DNA of 64,000 nucleotides from Adiantum capillus-veneris (taxonomy: Eukaryota > Streptophyta > Polypodiopsida > Polypodiales > Pteridaceae), in contig CM043942.1 in the NCBI GenBank assembly GCA_014529385.2, positions 5,765,001 through 5,829,000 on the forward strand. The letters are read 5' to 3'. Positions 15,168 to 26,852 of the stretch are shown here, one piece after another. The notes below the pieces were generated by a model, which did not search any database, was not told the origin of the DNA, and was given only the letters and a program-made list of their open reading frames with translations. The position numbers were made by a program, and so were the translations under genes. The number at the start of each line of letters is the position of its first letter. Position 1 is the stretch's first letter.

Positions 15168-15300
15168 TACAATATACAGAGGAGCTGCTACAATAGCTTC
15201 CGCGCCCCAGCTCGACAGCCTGCTCAGTGCTTAGCCTAAACTACGCGGAACACTCTCTCTCTCTCACACACACACACACACAATTTGCGAAATCGGCAGA
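14993..15300. repeat. minisatellite whose unit carries a (CT)n(CA)n microsatellite
   Basis: Three tandem units occur, the last one partial. Each unit is (CT)n(CA)n followed by a unique block containing GGAGCTGCTACAATAGC and CCCCAGCTCGACAGCCTGC and ending CTACGCGGAA. The unique blocks are nearly identical while the dinucleotide tract length differs in each, so the whole unit was duplicated after the compound microsatellite formed. Confidence 0.85.
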
Positions 15301-15627
15301 GGAGCTGCACCGCCTTTGCCATTGATCACCTACGCCATCTGAGCACCACGTACTTGCCTGTGACTGCAGTCACAAGCAAGGTCGCCTGTCTTGCTACCCA
15401 CTGCTCAATATCCCCCTGCATATCTATCGTGTAGCACCCCCGTGATAGCCCGTTCTTCCCTTCTGGCTCGCCATCCGCGAGCAGCCTTGCCTTGCCACCC
15501 GCTTGTTGCTGAACCATCTATACACTCACGCTTCTGCCTCTAACTCTTGCCCACACCCTGGCGGCCAAGGTCACTGCCACATCAGCGAGCACAATAAAAA
15601 ACTTGATCGTGTAATAATTTTAAAAAA

Positions 15628-16124
15628 GGAAAATTACCAAAATACCCCTGTAATTGGTGGAAATTCCCAAAATACCCCTCAAATGTTAAAAAATCCCACA
15701 ATACTCCCATGACTTGTCCAAAATTCCCAAAATACGTCCCCATATTTTCTCCAAATTTCCCAAAATACCCCCGGTTGTATGATTAAACATCTCCAAAGAT
15801 AATTTTTTTTGGAGCTCTTCATAAGAAGATTGATTGTCTATCATTCTAAGATGCTATAACTAGAATTTGATCAGCCGGTCATGTAGGCTTTAGAGATGAA
15901 TTGCTTCATTATTTTTAAATATAATTGCCCTTTTTTCTCAACTAATTCATGAGAAATTATGTGTTGAGCAATTAAAAATGGATCTCTATTGTCAACAGGA
16001 ACAAACTTTGAAAAATCTAGAGCGATCCATCCAAAACAGACACAAGCGTATTTATAGAATTTTAGAAAATTGAGTGGTATTTGGGAATTTCCACAAATTA
16101 TAGGGGTATTTTGGTAATTTTTCC
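15628..16124. mobile_element. MITE copy 2, same family as 14230-14699
   Basis: It starts GGAAAATTACCAAAATACCC and ends with the reverse complement of GGAAAAATTACCAAAATACC. The interior shares TTTGGAGATGAATTGCTTCA-type phrases (with one change) and the GATTGTCTATC segment with copy 1. No coding capacity. A clean target duplication was not identified, because both flanks are A/T runs. Confidence 0.65.
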
Positions 16125-16492
16125 AAGTTTTTAAAAATAGTCCACATTGCTAGAATTTAGTATTCTCATTCTGTGCCGTTGAGCGAGACCCGTCGAATCA
16201 ATTTGATGTGGATTGCGTCCTGTCACGCGGAGTATGAGTCCCACTCACTTGGTCGTGCAAATGGTTAGCATTAGTATTCGTTTCTTGCTATCCCATCTCA
16301 CTTGCTATTTATCTCTTTGTTTTCGTGCTCAAATCTCTTAGAGATCCCTTTGATCTATTTCGTGGGCTTAGTACCTTGAAGAAGCTTTCCTAATGTAAAG
16401 AGACTCCTCTCTAGGTGAAAGCAAAAGGGTGCTAGAGTAGCTATGTGGAATAAGTTGAAGAATTAGATTGCAGTCCAATAAAGATAGCAGGT

Positions 16493-16548
<56 letters not shown>

Positions 16549-17710
16549 CAACTATTCGCAATGGGTCACTTATGTTGGGAAATAGAGCGGAGCGTAGCAA
16601 TGTAGTAGAGAAATGTGGGCTTATAAAATTAGGCAATGAATTTGAAAGAAATAGAGCATGTCAGGGTCCCAATCCAATCTCCAAGCTTAGGAGTTAGAAG
16701 AAACCTTCAGTTGTACCTCTGTTCATGCATGTGATGGAGCCGACTTTAAGCAAGTCATAAGAGGTGACTACAATAGAAAAAGAAGACCTCTTGGTGACTG
16801 AGATTGGGTCATAATTCATAGATTGAAGAGCTACATTGCTGGCCGTGAGCACCCACCTCTTAGGGGAGAAGTGTCATAACCATTACGTCTGCACATTTTG
16901 AACAACATATAGAAACCCCCTCCCCGCTTCAACACATTCAATATGATTGTTGCACGCTCAGAAGACATGAAGCGATCATATAGAGCAGTTTCTCTGCAAA
17001 GGCTTCCATCAATCTACATCGAGCTTCCACTTGCTTTGAACCACTCCAATAGCATCATCATGCTGACTTCTCCCTCCACTTGTGACATACCCGATCTGTA
17101 AGTATTTGGCCTAACCCATTAACCTATATGAGGACGCGCTTGGCCAAGTGTCTCGCACTTGGAAGGTCGCCATCCCAACGAGCCCAACTTGGGCTTCTCT
17201 GATCATAAGAGACAACTTCTTACATAGCCTCCACGAATTTGAGGCTTCAAACCGCGGGCTTGCTAGCTAGCCATCGAGAGATAATTCCAACCATTCTATA
17301 TTAGCCATTGATAGATACTTTCATCCATTGCCATGTATTTGGTGGTAAGAGCGAGCGAAACGCACCGTAGGCGGGTTGCGCGAGCTCGTGTTCCCTAAGG
17401 TGAAGCTTCAAAGTATCAAAAAGAGGGAAAAGCTATTTCCCAAGATTACATTCACTTTCTGATTTTTCGTTTGTTTTGCTTTAGTGAAAGATATACACAT
17501 AAATGAGGACATTTTCTTTTATAGCTCTGTTCAAATAGGAAATCAAATTTAAAGCATGTTTTCAATAAATCTATATCTTTAAAATTTTTCATAAATAACA
17601 TTTTATTTCTTTCCCTGATGTAGACTTTTCAAAATTCTAAACGGAACTATAAAAAGTTAAGGGACACTTTTTGAGAAGTGACGGTCATTCTGTTTATCCC
17701 ATAGCGTACC
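16125..17710. other. intergenic DNA upstream of the glutaredoxin exons
   Basis: Contains (GA)n at 16498-16544 and otherwise no supported gene or repeat. The last 150 bases before the glutaredoxin start are AT-rich and could hold its promoter, but no clear TATA box at a fixed distance stands out. Confidence 0.4.
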
Positions 17711-17813
17711 ATGGGAGGCTTGGTGAGCAAGGAATCCCATTCTCCCGAAATGGCTCTCTCCAAGGCCAAGGGTCTCGTTGCGTCCAATCCCGTGGTCGTC
17801 TTCAGGTGCGCCT

Positions 17814-17876
<63 letters not shown>

Positions 17877-17984
17877 AGCTTTTTGTGTATGGCAGCAAGA
17901 CGTATTGTCCCTACTGCATGGAGGTGAAACAACTCCTGTCCAATCTTGGAGTCAAAATGGCAGTGATCGAGCTTGATAGGGAAA
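17711..17984 (+). CDS. glutaredoxin (CPYC class), exons 1 and 2, partial
   Basis: Exon 1 (17711-17805) encodes 31 residues from MGGLVSK to NPVVVF. Exon 2 (17896-17984) continues SKTYCPYC and then MEVKQLLSNLGVKMAVIELD. Joining them across GT (17806) and AG (17894-17895) restores the canonical VVVFSKTYCPYC active site, a CPYC thiol-disulfide/glutathionylation motif of class I plant glutaredoxins. MGxxxS at the start fits N-myristoylation, as known for some plant GRXC1-type proteins, suggesting membrane association. The start ATG sits in a good context (ACCATGG). Exon 2 ends at a donor, GTAAGC, after ELDRE, where plant GRXC genes also have an intron. The remaining exons, with TVPNVF and GG motifs, were not found downstream, so this is either a gene with a very long intron or a truncated copy. 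Confidence 0.75.
17806..17895 (+). other. short microsatellite-filled intron of the glutaredoxin gene
   Basis: This 90-bp GT-AG intron is largely (CG)n(AG)n (17814-17872), followed by a T-rich stretch ending TGTATGGCAG. Its length is a multiple of three and it contains no stop in the coding frame. A retained transcript would therefore insert about 30 residues, mainly Arg-Glu, just before the CPYC site. Confidence 0.7.
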
Positions 17985-19750
17985 GTAAGCCTCTTGTTGT
18001 GGCAGCTGCCTCGCTATGTTCACGTGTTAGGAAATTCATCAAATCAATGGGCTTTCTGAAATTTGTATCGGACACTTTACTGTTTTTTGACAAATGAAGT
18101 TTCTGCCACTAGCATGGAAATTAGCCCATAGATGGGTGCATCGCCTCAAAGTCATCATACCGTCAAGTCTTGGATAGACAAAGAAAGATATATTGACGTC
18201 TGCAAATGATCAAATTGTCATTTGGGATCCATAACATAGTACGACTGTGGTAGGCTTCTCATCATAGAGTACGACCAAAATGAAAAGTGGAATGGGAAAT
18301 GATATTCTCTACTACTCAAATCTAGAGGTCGTGGAATGTAGGGCGGTGCCTCTGGGGGTTGGTGACAATGGCTTTAATCTGCTGATGGTTGTGTAGGTTC
18401 GATGGACACGCATGTCTTGCTCACCCTAATGTCATTTCTCTATCTAATGTGACTACTCTTGAGTGTGGCATGTGGTCAATAGGAGCTGTGATGGTGTTTT
18501 TGGCTGTGAAGAAACCAACTGTATCGCTTTGCCTATATCACTCTATTGGCATTGCTCAGCAGGTAATTTTAATGATGCCTAAATTCAAGCAAAAAGAGAT
18601 AGAAACGTCTCTGATTCTTGAACTTCAGCCAGTGACTATTGGAGATTTGGTCATCACTAGATGGTGATGCCGGTCGGTACTTAGGCGGTATCTCATGGTT
18701 GTATTGCCAGTTCGATTGTGCATATGCATTCTAGCCTAATTTGTCCATTTTTTATGGCTACCATAGGACACGTCGCGGGAGACTTCCATGAGAGATGTCG
18801 TTTTGGTAACTTATTTTGGTTTGCTGCATTTTTGCAGCAGCCATTGCTGTTTGATGTTTTCATCATGGAGAATCCTGTGGGGTGCATTCCTTTGTGCATA
18901 ATCTCACTCCTTTGAAGCCGCAGTCTTTGGAGCTGCATTTGGTGGAGTTCATTGTGACAAACAAGTCAGGCTTGGTTGGTTGTTTGTAGTTGTCTATACT
19001 AGTATCAAAAGCTAAGTTCAAAAGAGCACTGACCTAATGAGCAGCTGTTCGCTTAATGTGTGTGCATTTTTAAATGGTTAATTCTTGCCTTTGAGGAGCT
19101 ACGAACTAAAGCAAAGCAACTTTCGGACCCACAAATTTCCTTTCCGCTACCCCGCGGCCCCCCCCCCCCCCCCCCGCCGCCCCGCCCCGGGTCGCTACAT
19201 AGAAGAATACAAAAGGGCTAGCCTTTACATTGTGTGCGGCCAGCAAGGCAAGAACTCCTTTGCACAAGCAAAACAGAGCAACGAGCTATGCATGCGCATA
19301 CGTAGTATCAGCTGACTTCCCCCTTTCATCATTTCATTACCATCTACCACAAACTCTTTCATCATTTCATTACCATCTACCACAAACTCGTAAGGCTGCA
19401 GGGCACAAGTAGCCTTTCCCCTCTACCACCATGCCCTTTGAACCTGGCCTTCGAAGTTCGTGCGGGCTGTGCCTCTCCAAAGTTGCAAGAAATGGACGTG
19501 GTGCCTTGCCCCGTAGTCTAGTGTGCAATTCATCTGCACAAGCATGGAGATTAAGAACAAGGTAACAAACCTCGAATTATCATCGTTTTGATTTTGCTTT
19601 GCACAATTTGTTTCATTTTGTTGTCGAGCTTACTTAGACATGACATGGCATACAAGGTGGAAACTCACAAAATCATTCAATAAATGAATACAAACAAGTT
19701 AATTCAACTGAAACAAAACATAGAGTCACAAACATATGTGTAACTATGAT
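17985..19750. other. region downstream of glutaredoxin exon 2
   Basis: Possibly intron 2. No further glutaredoxin exon could be found by eye. It contains a C-run with GC-rich continuation at 19158-19190 (G-quadruplex potential on the minus strand) and a 32-bp direct duplication at 19325-19388 (TTTCATCATTTCATTACCAT...). Confidence 0.4.
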
Positions 19751-19757
19751 TTGGAGA

Positions 19758-19843
19758 GAGAAGAAGAAGAAGAAGAAGAAGAAGAGAGTTTTAACGTCGT
19801 AGGAAACTATCCCAAGAGACCTTAAAGATCTAGCCGACGAGGA

Positions 19844-19926
<83 letters not shown>

Positions 19927-20175
19927 CTTACCAGATCCATCTTGAACACATGACATGACACAAGCCATACTCATGCATAAACAAGCATATTGATACCAAT
20001 GTTAGTCCCTTACCGAATTTATCTTGCACACATGACATGACACAAGCCATACTCATGCATAAATGAGCATAGAGAGTGGAAATAAGGCTCACTTCCCAGC
20101 CATAATGTAATAGGCTTGGACACTCCAAGCGAGAAATAATCAATAGCAACACACGAATAGAAACTTCAAAGTCAC

Positions 20176-20207
<32 letters not shown>
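19758..20207. repeat. microsatellites (AAG)n, (GA)n, (AGAT)n and a tandem duplication
   Basis: (GAA)n at 19760-19787, long (GA)n at 19849-19922, and (AGAT)n at 20174-20207. Between them a unit of about 83 bases (CACATGACATGACACAAGCC...) is present twice, at about 19948 and 20031. Confidence 0.85.
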
Positions 20208-20758
20208 GGCCCGACGGAGTTCTGTGCCCAGAGGTAGTCCCCAAAATCTGGCGCCCCTTTCGGTATTTCTTTATCATTAATCATTTCAAAGTTCAACTCA
20301 CGAGGGACCTCTACTCTTAGACTTTCGCTAACTACTCTGCTGTTGGCGGGAAACGCTAGGCCTCCTACCAGTCTTGCTGAGAAGGTGCACTACACGTTGC
20401 TGGAACTTCTGTTGCCTCTTCTGCCAGAAAGTGCTAGCGCTAGGTTTTCTTATATATTGACTTAGCAAAATTGCCCTACCGAGTTTCCCAACAAAGTCAC
20501 TTATTAAATAATAAGTGAAAAATGAATAAATAGGGAAAATGGGTTCTGTGCACTGTAAAATGCTTATGATGGGTACTGACTGTCATGCTGATGATCATGC
20601 TGTGTGCAACCAGAGGATATGCAACTACTCTAAATGCTTGTACATGCAAGGCTTGCGCACATGCTCACAAAGGTGCCAGAACACTTCCTAAGCTGACCTG
20701 AACCCTGGACCTGAAGTAGCTTGTCCACATGCACATAGGGTTAGATGTGCACGTGACA
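20000..20758 (-). mobile_element. old N-related LTR, disrupted
   Basis: It begins with GATACCAATGTTAG at 19992-20005, the same primer-site/LTR junction as intact N elements. It ends with an N-type LTR tail: CTTAGCAAAATTGCCCTACC at 20460, a diverged AACCAGAGGATATGC, and a GTGCACGTGACA terminus at 20758. The middle carries a gypsy-type LTR piece with GCGCCCCTTTCGGTATTT (20239-20273). It is clearly more diverged than the N copies at 22-44 kb. Confidence 0.4.
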
Positions 20759-21009
20759 CATGAAGACCCCATTAAATGAAGTCCACAAAGATTGCATTTA
20801 AGAAGGTCAATGATCTCTATCTTTTGACAGCCTAGCTTTGGGGTATAAAAGCACCATGTATTTAGCATTTTCAAGACAAATCTAATACATTGTTGTCTAC
20901 CATTGCATACACGTTGAGTCTACCCTTTGATTAGTTTGTGATTAACTAGATTACGCTAATCATCGAATGAACGCGACTAACACTCGTCCGCCTTAAAACT
21001 AAATTTATG
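20759..21009 (+). mobile_element. left LTR fragment of element E
   Basis: About 250 bases match 26939-27189 closely (ATGAAGACCCCATTAAATGA onward). It contains a TATA box, TATAAAA, at 20844-20850. It is followed by TGGTATCAAAGCC (21013-21025), close to the initiator-Met-tRNA primer site. The upstream part of this LTR is missing, replaced by the N-related LTR. Confidence 0.5.
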
Positions 21010-22318
21010 GTGTGGTATCAAAGCCTAAAGGTGGCTAACATCACTTCTTAGCCTTATTAATCCCATGCAATTTTTTATTAACTAGACCGAATTATGGTTT
21101 CCTCTCTTTGATCACGCGGTCAGAATAATCCTTGTTATGTATGTGCATGTTAAATTAGGTGATAATTTTCTACTACCCTAGCTCTACAAATATCCCAAGG
21201 GGCACCAATTCATCGCTTTGTTTTTATGGTTTCGAACCACTTTTTGGCAAAAGGCCAAACATGAAGTCAATCAGATAAGGGAAGTTGACAGTGGGCTAAG
21301 GCAAGTTGAAGGCTTTCCTTTTCAACACGCTACAGAGCTTCGCCTTCTCGACCTCACGTTTTCAAGCCTCCCTTTCACTCGGCAAGCTTGCTTCTAAGCC
21401 AAAATAATTTTTGCTGCATACTATCTGCACCTGCCAATTTACTCTTAAGATCAAAGAAGTGTGGCCATCTCACTGTCTTTCTCAATTTTCTCCATCCACT
21501 TTGTAAGCTCATTCTCAGTTTCCCGCTGCGCAATCCGTTGGCACCTCACATTAGCCCAATTTGGCCCCAACATTGATTGCTTTGGTCTATCCCATTTTGG
21601 CACCAACCAGTTGGCTCGCTGCCCTTGAAGGTTGCTACACTCGTATCAGCTCATCTTCTCTCGCCCTTGCCTGCAAGGTTGCTCATCGTGCAAATTTGCC
21701 ACATCATCATCCGAGTGCATCACCTTCTTGAAGCCACCCCGTGGCTCAATACGACCCTCGCCATCATTGCCAACCCTTTCCCTCGCTTTGTAGACCCTCA
21801 CCATGAAGCTCCACCATCATCACCAATGCATCATTCACCAACTGCAGTGATCTCAGGCTTCGTCATCAAAGCATCGACCTGCAAACTTTTGTTTATTGAA
21901 ATTAATCAATATCTTTTGTTTATTTGAAATCACCCCACTAAAGCCCGGGTTCCCACAGTTTAGCTTTTGACACACCTCGATTTTCAAAAGCCTTGCCAAG
22001 GCAGCCATGGAGCTGAAGGCCTTGATTTCCAAGGTCGCACTGAATGATCAATTTCAAGGGGCAGTTCATAGAGAAAATATTGTCAAGAATCCTTCCAGGC
22101 ACAATACTGTGTGTGCACGACGCGCTTTCACGATTATCAGAGGCCCTTTAGCACCAACCCGTGCATGAGGCCCTTTAGCACCAACCCATGCATGAGGCAC
22201 AACGTATTTTTGCACTTGTGTAGAATTCGCATTCACATTGGCATTCAATCAAGGCATGACAACTCTTGGCTTCACAATGATCATAATTTCACAGGCTTAG
22301 ACACTGCCATAGAGAGAG
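21010..22318 (+). mobile_element. internal region of element E, left part
   Basis: Lies between the two E LTRs and is interrupted by N1. No gag, reverse transcriptase or integrase motif is seen, so E looks non-autonomous or decayed. A 27-bp direct duplication (AGGCCCTTTAGCACCAACCC...) is at 22141-22194. Confidence 0.4.
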
Positions 22319-23492
22319 TGTTAGGTGCAGCGGAATGATTGTTTGCGCTTTGCTCAAGATGAGTGCTCCGAACTGTGCTCAAGGTTCCTTTTGTTCTTAT
22401 GGAAGGTAGAGCCTTCCGTTCTTAATGAGAGAATGCTATGATCACAAACAAAGTGAATGGACACTGTGCGTGCAAGTGTATGAGATTGAGAGATAGAGAG
22501 AGAAGAGAGATACGACACCAGAGACGTTGTAAAACCCTCCTCCGAAGGCCCCACTCTCGTCGGCGAGAGTGGTCTACTTATGATTGCACAATCTGGTATA
22601 AACGGTATGCATGAGACTGATGCAAGTCTAGGCTATGTCGACGATGACGACGGTGATGACGAAGTCGACCTAATGGCTGAAATCTGCAATCTTTCTACTG
22701 CTGTCCAAAAACGCTATGGGCTGAAATCTGCTAATCTTCTATCTGCTGAATTCTGACTCTATGCCGGTGACGATGTCGACGACGACGATGCGACGACGAC
22801 GCGCTGAAAACGCAGATGCTGAAATCTGCGTTTTTCGGGCTGAAACTATAAACCTTGCGGAAACTGACCGTGCGGCGAGGAACTACTGTAGGAAGGTGAG
22901 ATCTGCGAGGTTCGGGACTTTATCTGCGGGTGCTAACTGCTGAAAACTGAAACGCTAATGTTCCTTGCTGTTCCGTCGCGATAAAGCTGCAAAACACCGG
23001 GGCTGATCTACAAACCAAAAACGCTAGGGCTGAATTTCTGCTGCTGTCGCAAGTTGCTCTGCAAAATGAAAAATGCTAGGCTGCTCTGAGGTTCTGCTGT
23101 CGCTGGAATCTGCAAAAGCAAATTGTTGGCTGATCTAGGATGAAAACGCTAGGTGATGGCTCTGCTCCAAAAACGCTCGGTCTCCTGGGGGGATTCTGCT
23201 GACAAGGTGCCTGTTGAGCGTGGAGCTCCTGCTGCTTCTTTTGCCAAATAGTGCTAGCTCTAGTTTGCTTATATACAAACTTAGCAAAATTGCCCTACCT
23301 ACTTTTGTTGGAAAGTCATTAAAAAATAATAAGTGAAAAATGTCAAAAATAGGGAAAATAGGCTAAATGCACTGGAAATTCCCTTGACTGATTCCGATGG
23401 ATTCTGATGGGAATGCTTATGATCATGCTGTGTGCAACCAGAGGATATGCGTCTACACTAAGCGACTGGGCATGCACGGTCTACGAATAGAC

Positions 23493-24762
23493 TCACTGCC
23501 AGGTCACTTCTAAATCTAGAATGACTGGACTGACTGAACCCTGATCATGCTGTAGCTTGTCCAATGGAAAAAATCTTGTCTTCCCTAAAGACTGTGTATG
23601 CAATGTAGATGAACATAGAAACGGAGTGACAAACCGTTCATTAAACATATGCAAACAATGAGATCGAATCTTTCTCTTTTGATCTAAAGCAATCAACTAT
23701 GGCAATTCACAATGGAAATGCCTATGCTTGGTGCTCATTCTTTCATGTGCTCTTTCTACAATTGTGTCATGCAAAGGAAGAGACATGGAATGTGACTTTC
23801 GTGGATGCATACTTTTCAGCTTTTCATGAAAAATCTGCATACATTTGTGCTCATTCATGAGTGAAACGTGCTCAACGTACAATATGTCATGCCTAGAAAA
23901 AGGGATCACATAAAGACGCTGACTAAAATACAGGAAATGATCACGAATGAAACACTTGTACAATGCGTGCGTATCAATAATGCGAACACATAATACTTCC
24001 TGTGAGGGTTTCTTGGACCAAGGCTCGAGAGCCAAGATCGGTTATTCTTGAATGATCAAACCGTCTTGTGGGGGTTCTTTGGACCTCGACTCGAAAGCCA
24101 AGATTGGTCCTTCGTGATTGATCGAATCTACAACAAGGTTAGCTTCGCTAGAAAAAGCATCCACTAACACCATCCTTGTGAACAATCACATCATCTTCAT
24201 GCAACTCAGCATGCTTGTGAGAAATCACATCTTGATCATGCAAATCATCATGCTCGTGAGAAATCACATCTTGATCATGCAAATCATCATGCTTCTCATA
24301 ATCATGCAGATCCTTTGTGTCATGTTTGGGAGAAGAAGAGACTGAGAGAGTCTCCTTTCCCCAAATCTCTTGCCTCTGTGCCTGAACTTGAGAATAGAGT
24401 CGCCAAAACTCTTTGTTTTGTCGGTCGCTCTGTTCTTGTATCGCTTTGGCTTGCTTCCTTGCTGCTTCTATTTCTGCTTCTCTTTCGGCTCTTCTTTCTG
24501 CTTGTCTGCGTTCCATTTTTGCCATTCTTTTTGCATTTCTACGATCCATTTCTGCTTTTCTTTTTGCATTTCTTGCTTCTCGTTCTAACTTCCTTTCCAG
24601 AAACAACTGCTTCAACTCCTCCATAGGAGTTAGTGCAATCCTTGGCGTAGATGGGAAAGGGGGAGGGTCAGAAAAACCTCCTGGTGGGGAAAATTCTTCT
24701 TCGCCTCTTTCATGCTCATCACCTTCAAGCGAAGTATCCATTCCGCTTCGAGTGATGACCAT
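23493..24762 (-). pseudogene. N-family protein gene, N1 copy (frameshifted)
   Basis: The first frame (24762-24148) reads MVITRSGMDTSLEGDEHERG, then a long Arg/Glu/Ala-rich coiled-coil-like stretch, and a short Asp/His array (HDDLHDQDVISHEHDD). A 2-base deletion relative to sibling copies then shifts the frame. The C-terminal region resumes at 24035-23697 (VLCVRIIDTHALYKCFIRDH) and stops at TAG 23697-23699, where sibling copies have CAG. It continues to 23493. The repeat array is much shorter than in the other copies, and the coiled-coil part is longer. Function unknown. Confidence 0.6.
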
Positions 24763-25204
24763 TCTGAAGTCGTGGGTTCTTGTGGTCTTGGGTTCATAAG
24801 TTCACGAGGAACTTGGGTTCTTGGGGGTCTTGAGGTTCTTGAGGTTTTCTTTCGCTTGCAAACCGTGTTTGAGAAGGATCTTCTCTTCACTCAAGTTCTA
24901 CTCCTTTCCGCGGGCGCACCCCTTGGCGGCCTTGCGCTCACACCAAGGTTGCTTTTTCCCACCTCACGTCGATTGACCGGCCGCTAAGTGCACGATCCGC
25001 TCTCAATGAGTGAAAAGAGACACAAGGGGAGGCTGGACAAGCCCTTCTTTCTTGGGATTCCCGTCAATCTTCAAAAACACGATTAGGAATCGACACACCC
25101 AAGCGAACTTGGATTCGTGCGACTGCAACAAGCAAAAAAATTCTTGTGATTCTTGCGGTTCTTTCCTTGAGTGATACAGAACACTGCCAAAGCTCTGATA
25201 CCAA

Positions 25205-26478
25205 TGTTAGGTGCAACGGAATGATTGTTTGCGCTTTGCTTAAGATGAGTGCTCCGAATTGTGTTCAAGGTTCCTTTTGTTCTTATGGAAGGTAGAGCCT
25301 TCCGTTCTTAATGAGAGAATGCTATGATCACAAACAAAGTGAATGGACACTGTGCGTGCAAGTTATGAGATTGAGACATAGAGAGAGAAGAGAGATACGA
25401 CACCAGAGACGACGTAAAACCCTCCTTCGAAGGCCCCACTCTCGTCGGCGAGAGTGGTCTACTTATGATTGCACAATCTGGTATAAACGGTATGCATGAG
25501 ACTGATGCAAGTCTAGGCTATGTCGACGATGGCGACGGTGATGACGAAGTCGACCTAATGGCTGAAATCTGCAATCTTTCTACTGCTGTCCAAAAACGCT
25601 ATAGGCTGAAATCTGCTAATCTTCTATCTACTGAATTCTGACTCTATGACGGTGACGACGATGCGACGATGATGCGCTGAAAACGCAGATGCTGAAATCT
25701 GCGTTTTTCGGGCTGAAACTGTAAACCTTGTGGAAACTGACCGTGCGGCGAGGAACTACTGCAGGAAGGTGAGATCTGCGAGGTTCGGGACTTTATCTGC
25801 GGGTGCTAATTGTTGAAAACTGAAAACGCTAATGTTCCTTGTTGTTCCGTCGCGGTAAAGCTGCAAAATGCTGGGGCTGATCTGCAAACCAAAAACGCTA
25901 GGGCTGAATTTCTGCTGCTGCTGTCGCCAGTTGCTCTGCAAAATGCAAAACGCTAGGCGGCTCTGAGGTTTTGCTGTCGCCGGAATCTGCAAAAGCAAAT
26001 CGCTGGCTGATCTAGGATGAAAACGCTAGGTGATGGCTCTGCTCCAAAAACACTAGGTCTCCTGGGGGGTTTCTGCTGAGAAGGTGCCTGTTGAGTGTAG
26101 AGCTCCTGCTGCCTCTTCTGCCAAATAGTGCTAGCTCTAGTTTGCTTATATACAAACTTAGCAAAATTGCCCTACCTACTTTTGTTGGAAAGTCATTAAA
26201 AAATAATAAGTGAAAAATGTCAAAAATAGGGAAAATAGGCTAAATGCACTGGAAAATTCCCTTGACTGATTCTGATGGATTCTGATGGGAATGCTTATGA
26301 TCATGCTGTGTGCAACCAGAGGATATGCATCTACACTAAGTGACTGGGCATGCACGGTCTACGAATAGACTCACAAAAGTGCCAGGTCACTTCTAAATCT
26401 AGACTGACTGGATTGACTGAACCTTGATCATGCTGTAGCTTGTCCACGGACACATAGAGTTGGATGTGTCACGTGACA
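25205..26478 (-). repeat. N1 5' LTR
   Basis: A 1274-bp LTR, TGTTAGGTGCAACGG to TCACGTGACA. It includes GAC-rich triplet runs, many AAAACGCTAGGGCTG-like phrases, and TTGCTTATATACAAACTTAG as a possible TATA region (element-sense promoter not assigned). Confidence 0.85.
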
Positions 26479-26852
26479 GAGAGTCTCTCTATTTGGTAAG
26501 ACCCCACTTTTGCATCAAGCATTCACTCAGGTTTGCACAAATTGCATCAAATAAACTTGAAAATAATCACACTTGAACGTGGAGACAACATTATCCGCAC
26601 TCAAAGGACATGAGCACGAAGGACATGAAGGCATGAATAAGAAGAAGAATCACGAATACATGACAATGACACATGATCTTTACCCCTTATGATTATGATG
26701 TACTCTATAATAGAACCTAGGCATGATTAAATGGCCACATTGTGAACCATAGAGAGATGTATCATGTTGAACTTTCTGTGATGTATCAGTCGACCATTGC
26801 AGATCCTAGATGAATCACTAAAGAGTACCATGATTAGGTTTAAGGGGGATCT
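26479..26852 (+). mobile_element. internal region of element E, right part, with purine tract
   Basis: Continues E after the N1 target duplication. It ends with a purine tract (TTTAAGGGGGATC, 26839-26851) directly before a TGTTAGGG LTR start, as in Ty1/copia-type elements on the plus strand. Confidence 0.5.

Larger units (their letters stand above)
22319..26478 (-). mobile_element. N1: complete N-family LTR retrotransposon, non-autonomous
   Basis: The element begins TGTTAGGTGCAGCGG and ends GTGTCACGTGACA, with a 5-bp target duplication GAGAG at 22314-22318 and 26479-26483. The 5' LTR is 25205-26478, and the primer site TGGTATCAGAGC (minus strand, 25192-25203) lies next to it. The left LTR (22319-23561) has lost its last bases together with the purine tract and the end of the gene, joining straight into internal sequence at about 23562. 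No reverse transcriptase, RNase H or integrase is encoded. Confidence 0.85.

Noticed and set aside
18389-18667. 92-codon plus-strand ORF as glutaredoxin exon 3
   Set aside because: It lacks the TVPNVF and GG motifs and does not continue the frame after ELDRE.
24118-24345. Plus-strand hydrophobic frames (IIMQIIMLVRNHI) as membrane proteins
   Set aside because: They are antisense reads of the Asp/His repeat array; the minus strand is the one conserved between copies.
24413-24799. Plus-strand Leu/Phe-rich frames over 24.3-24.8, 31.5-31.9, 33.2-33.6 and 42.2-42.6 kb as membrane proteins
   Set aside because: Antisense of the Arg/Glu-rich coiled-coil part of the N gene, repeated in each copy.
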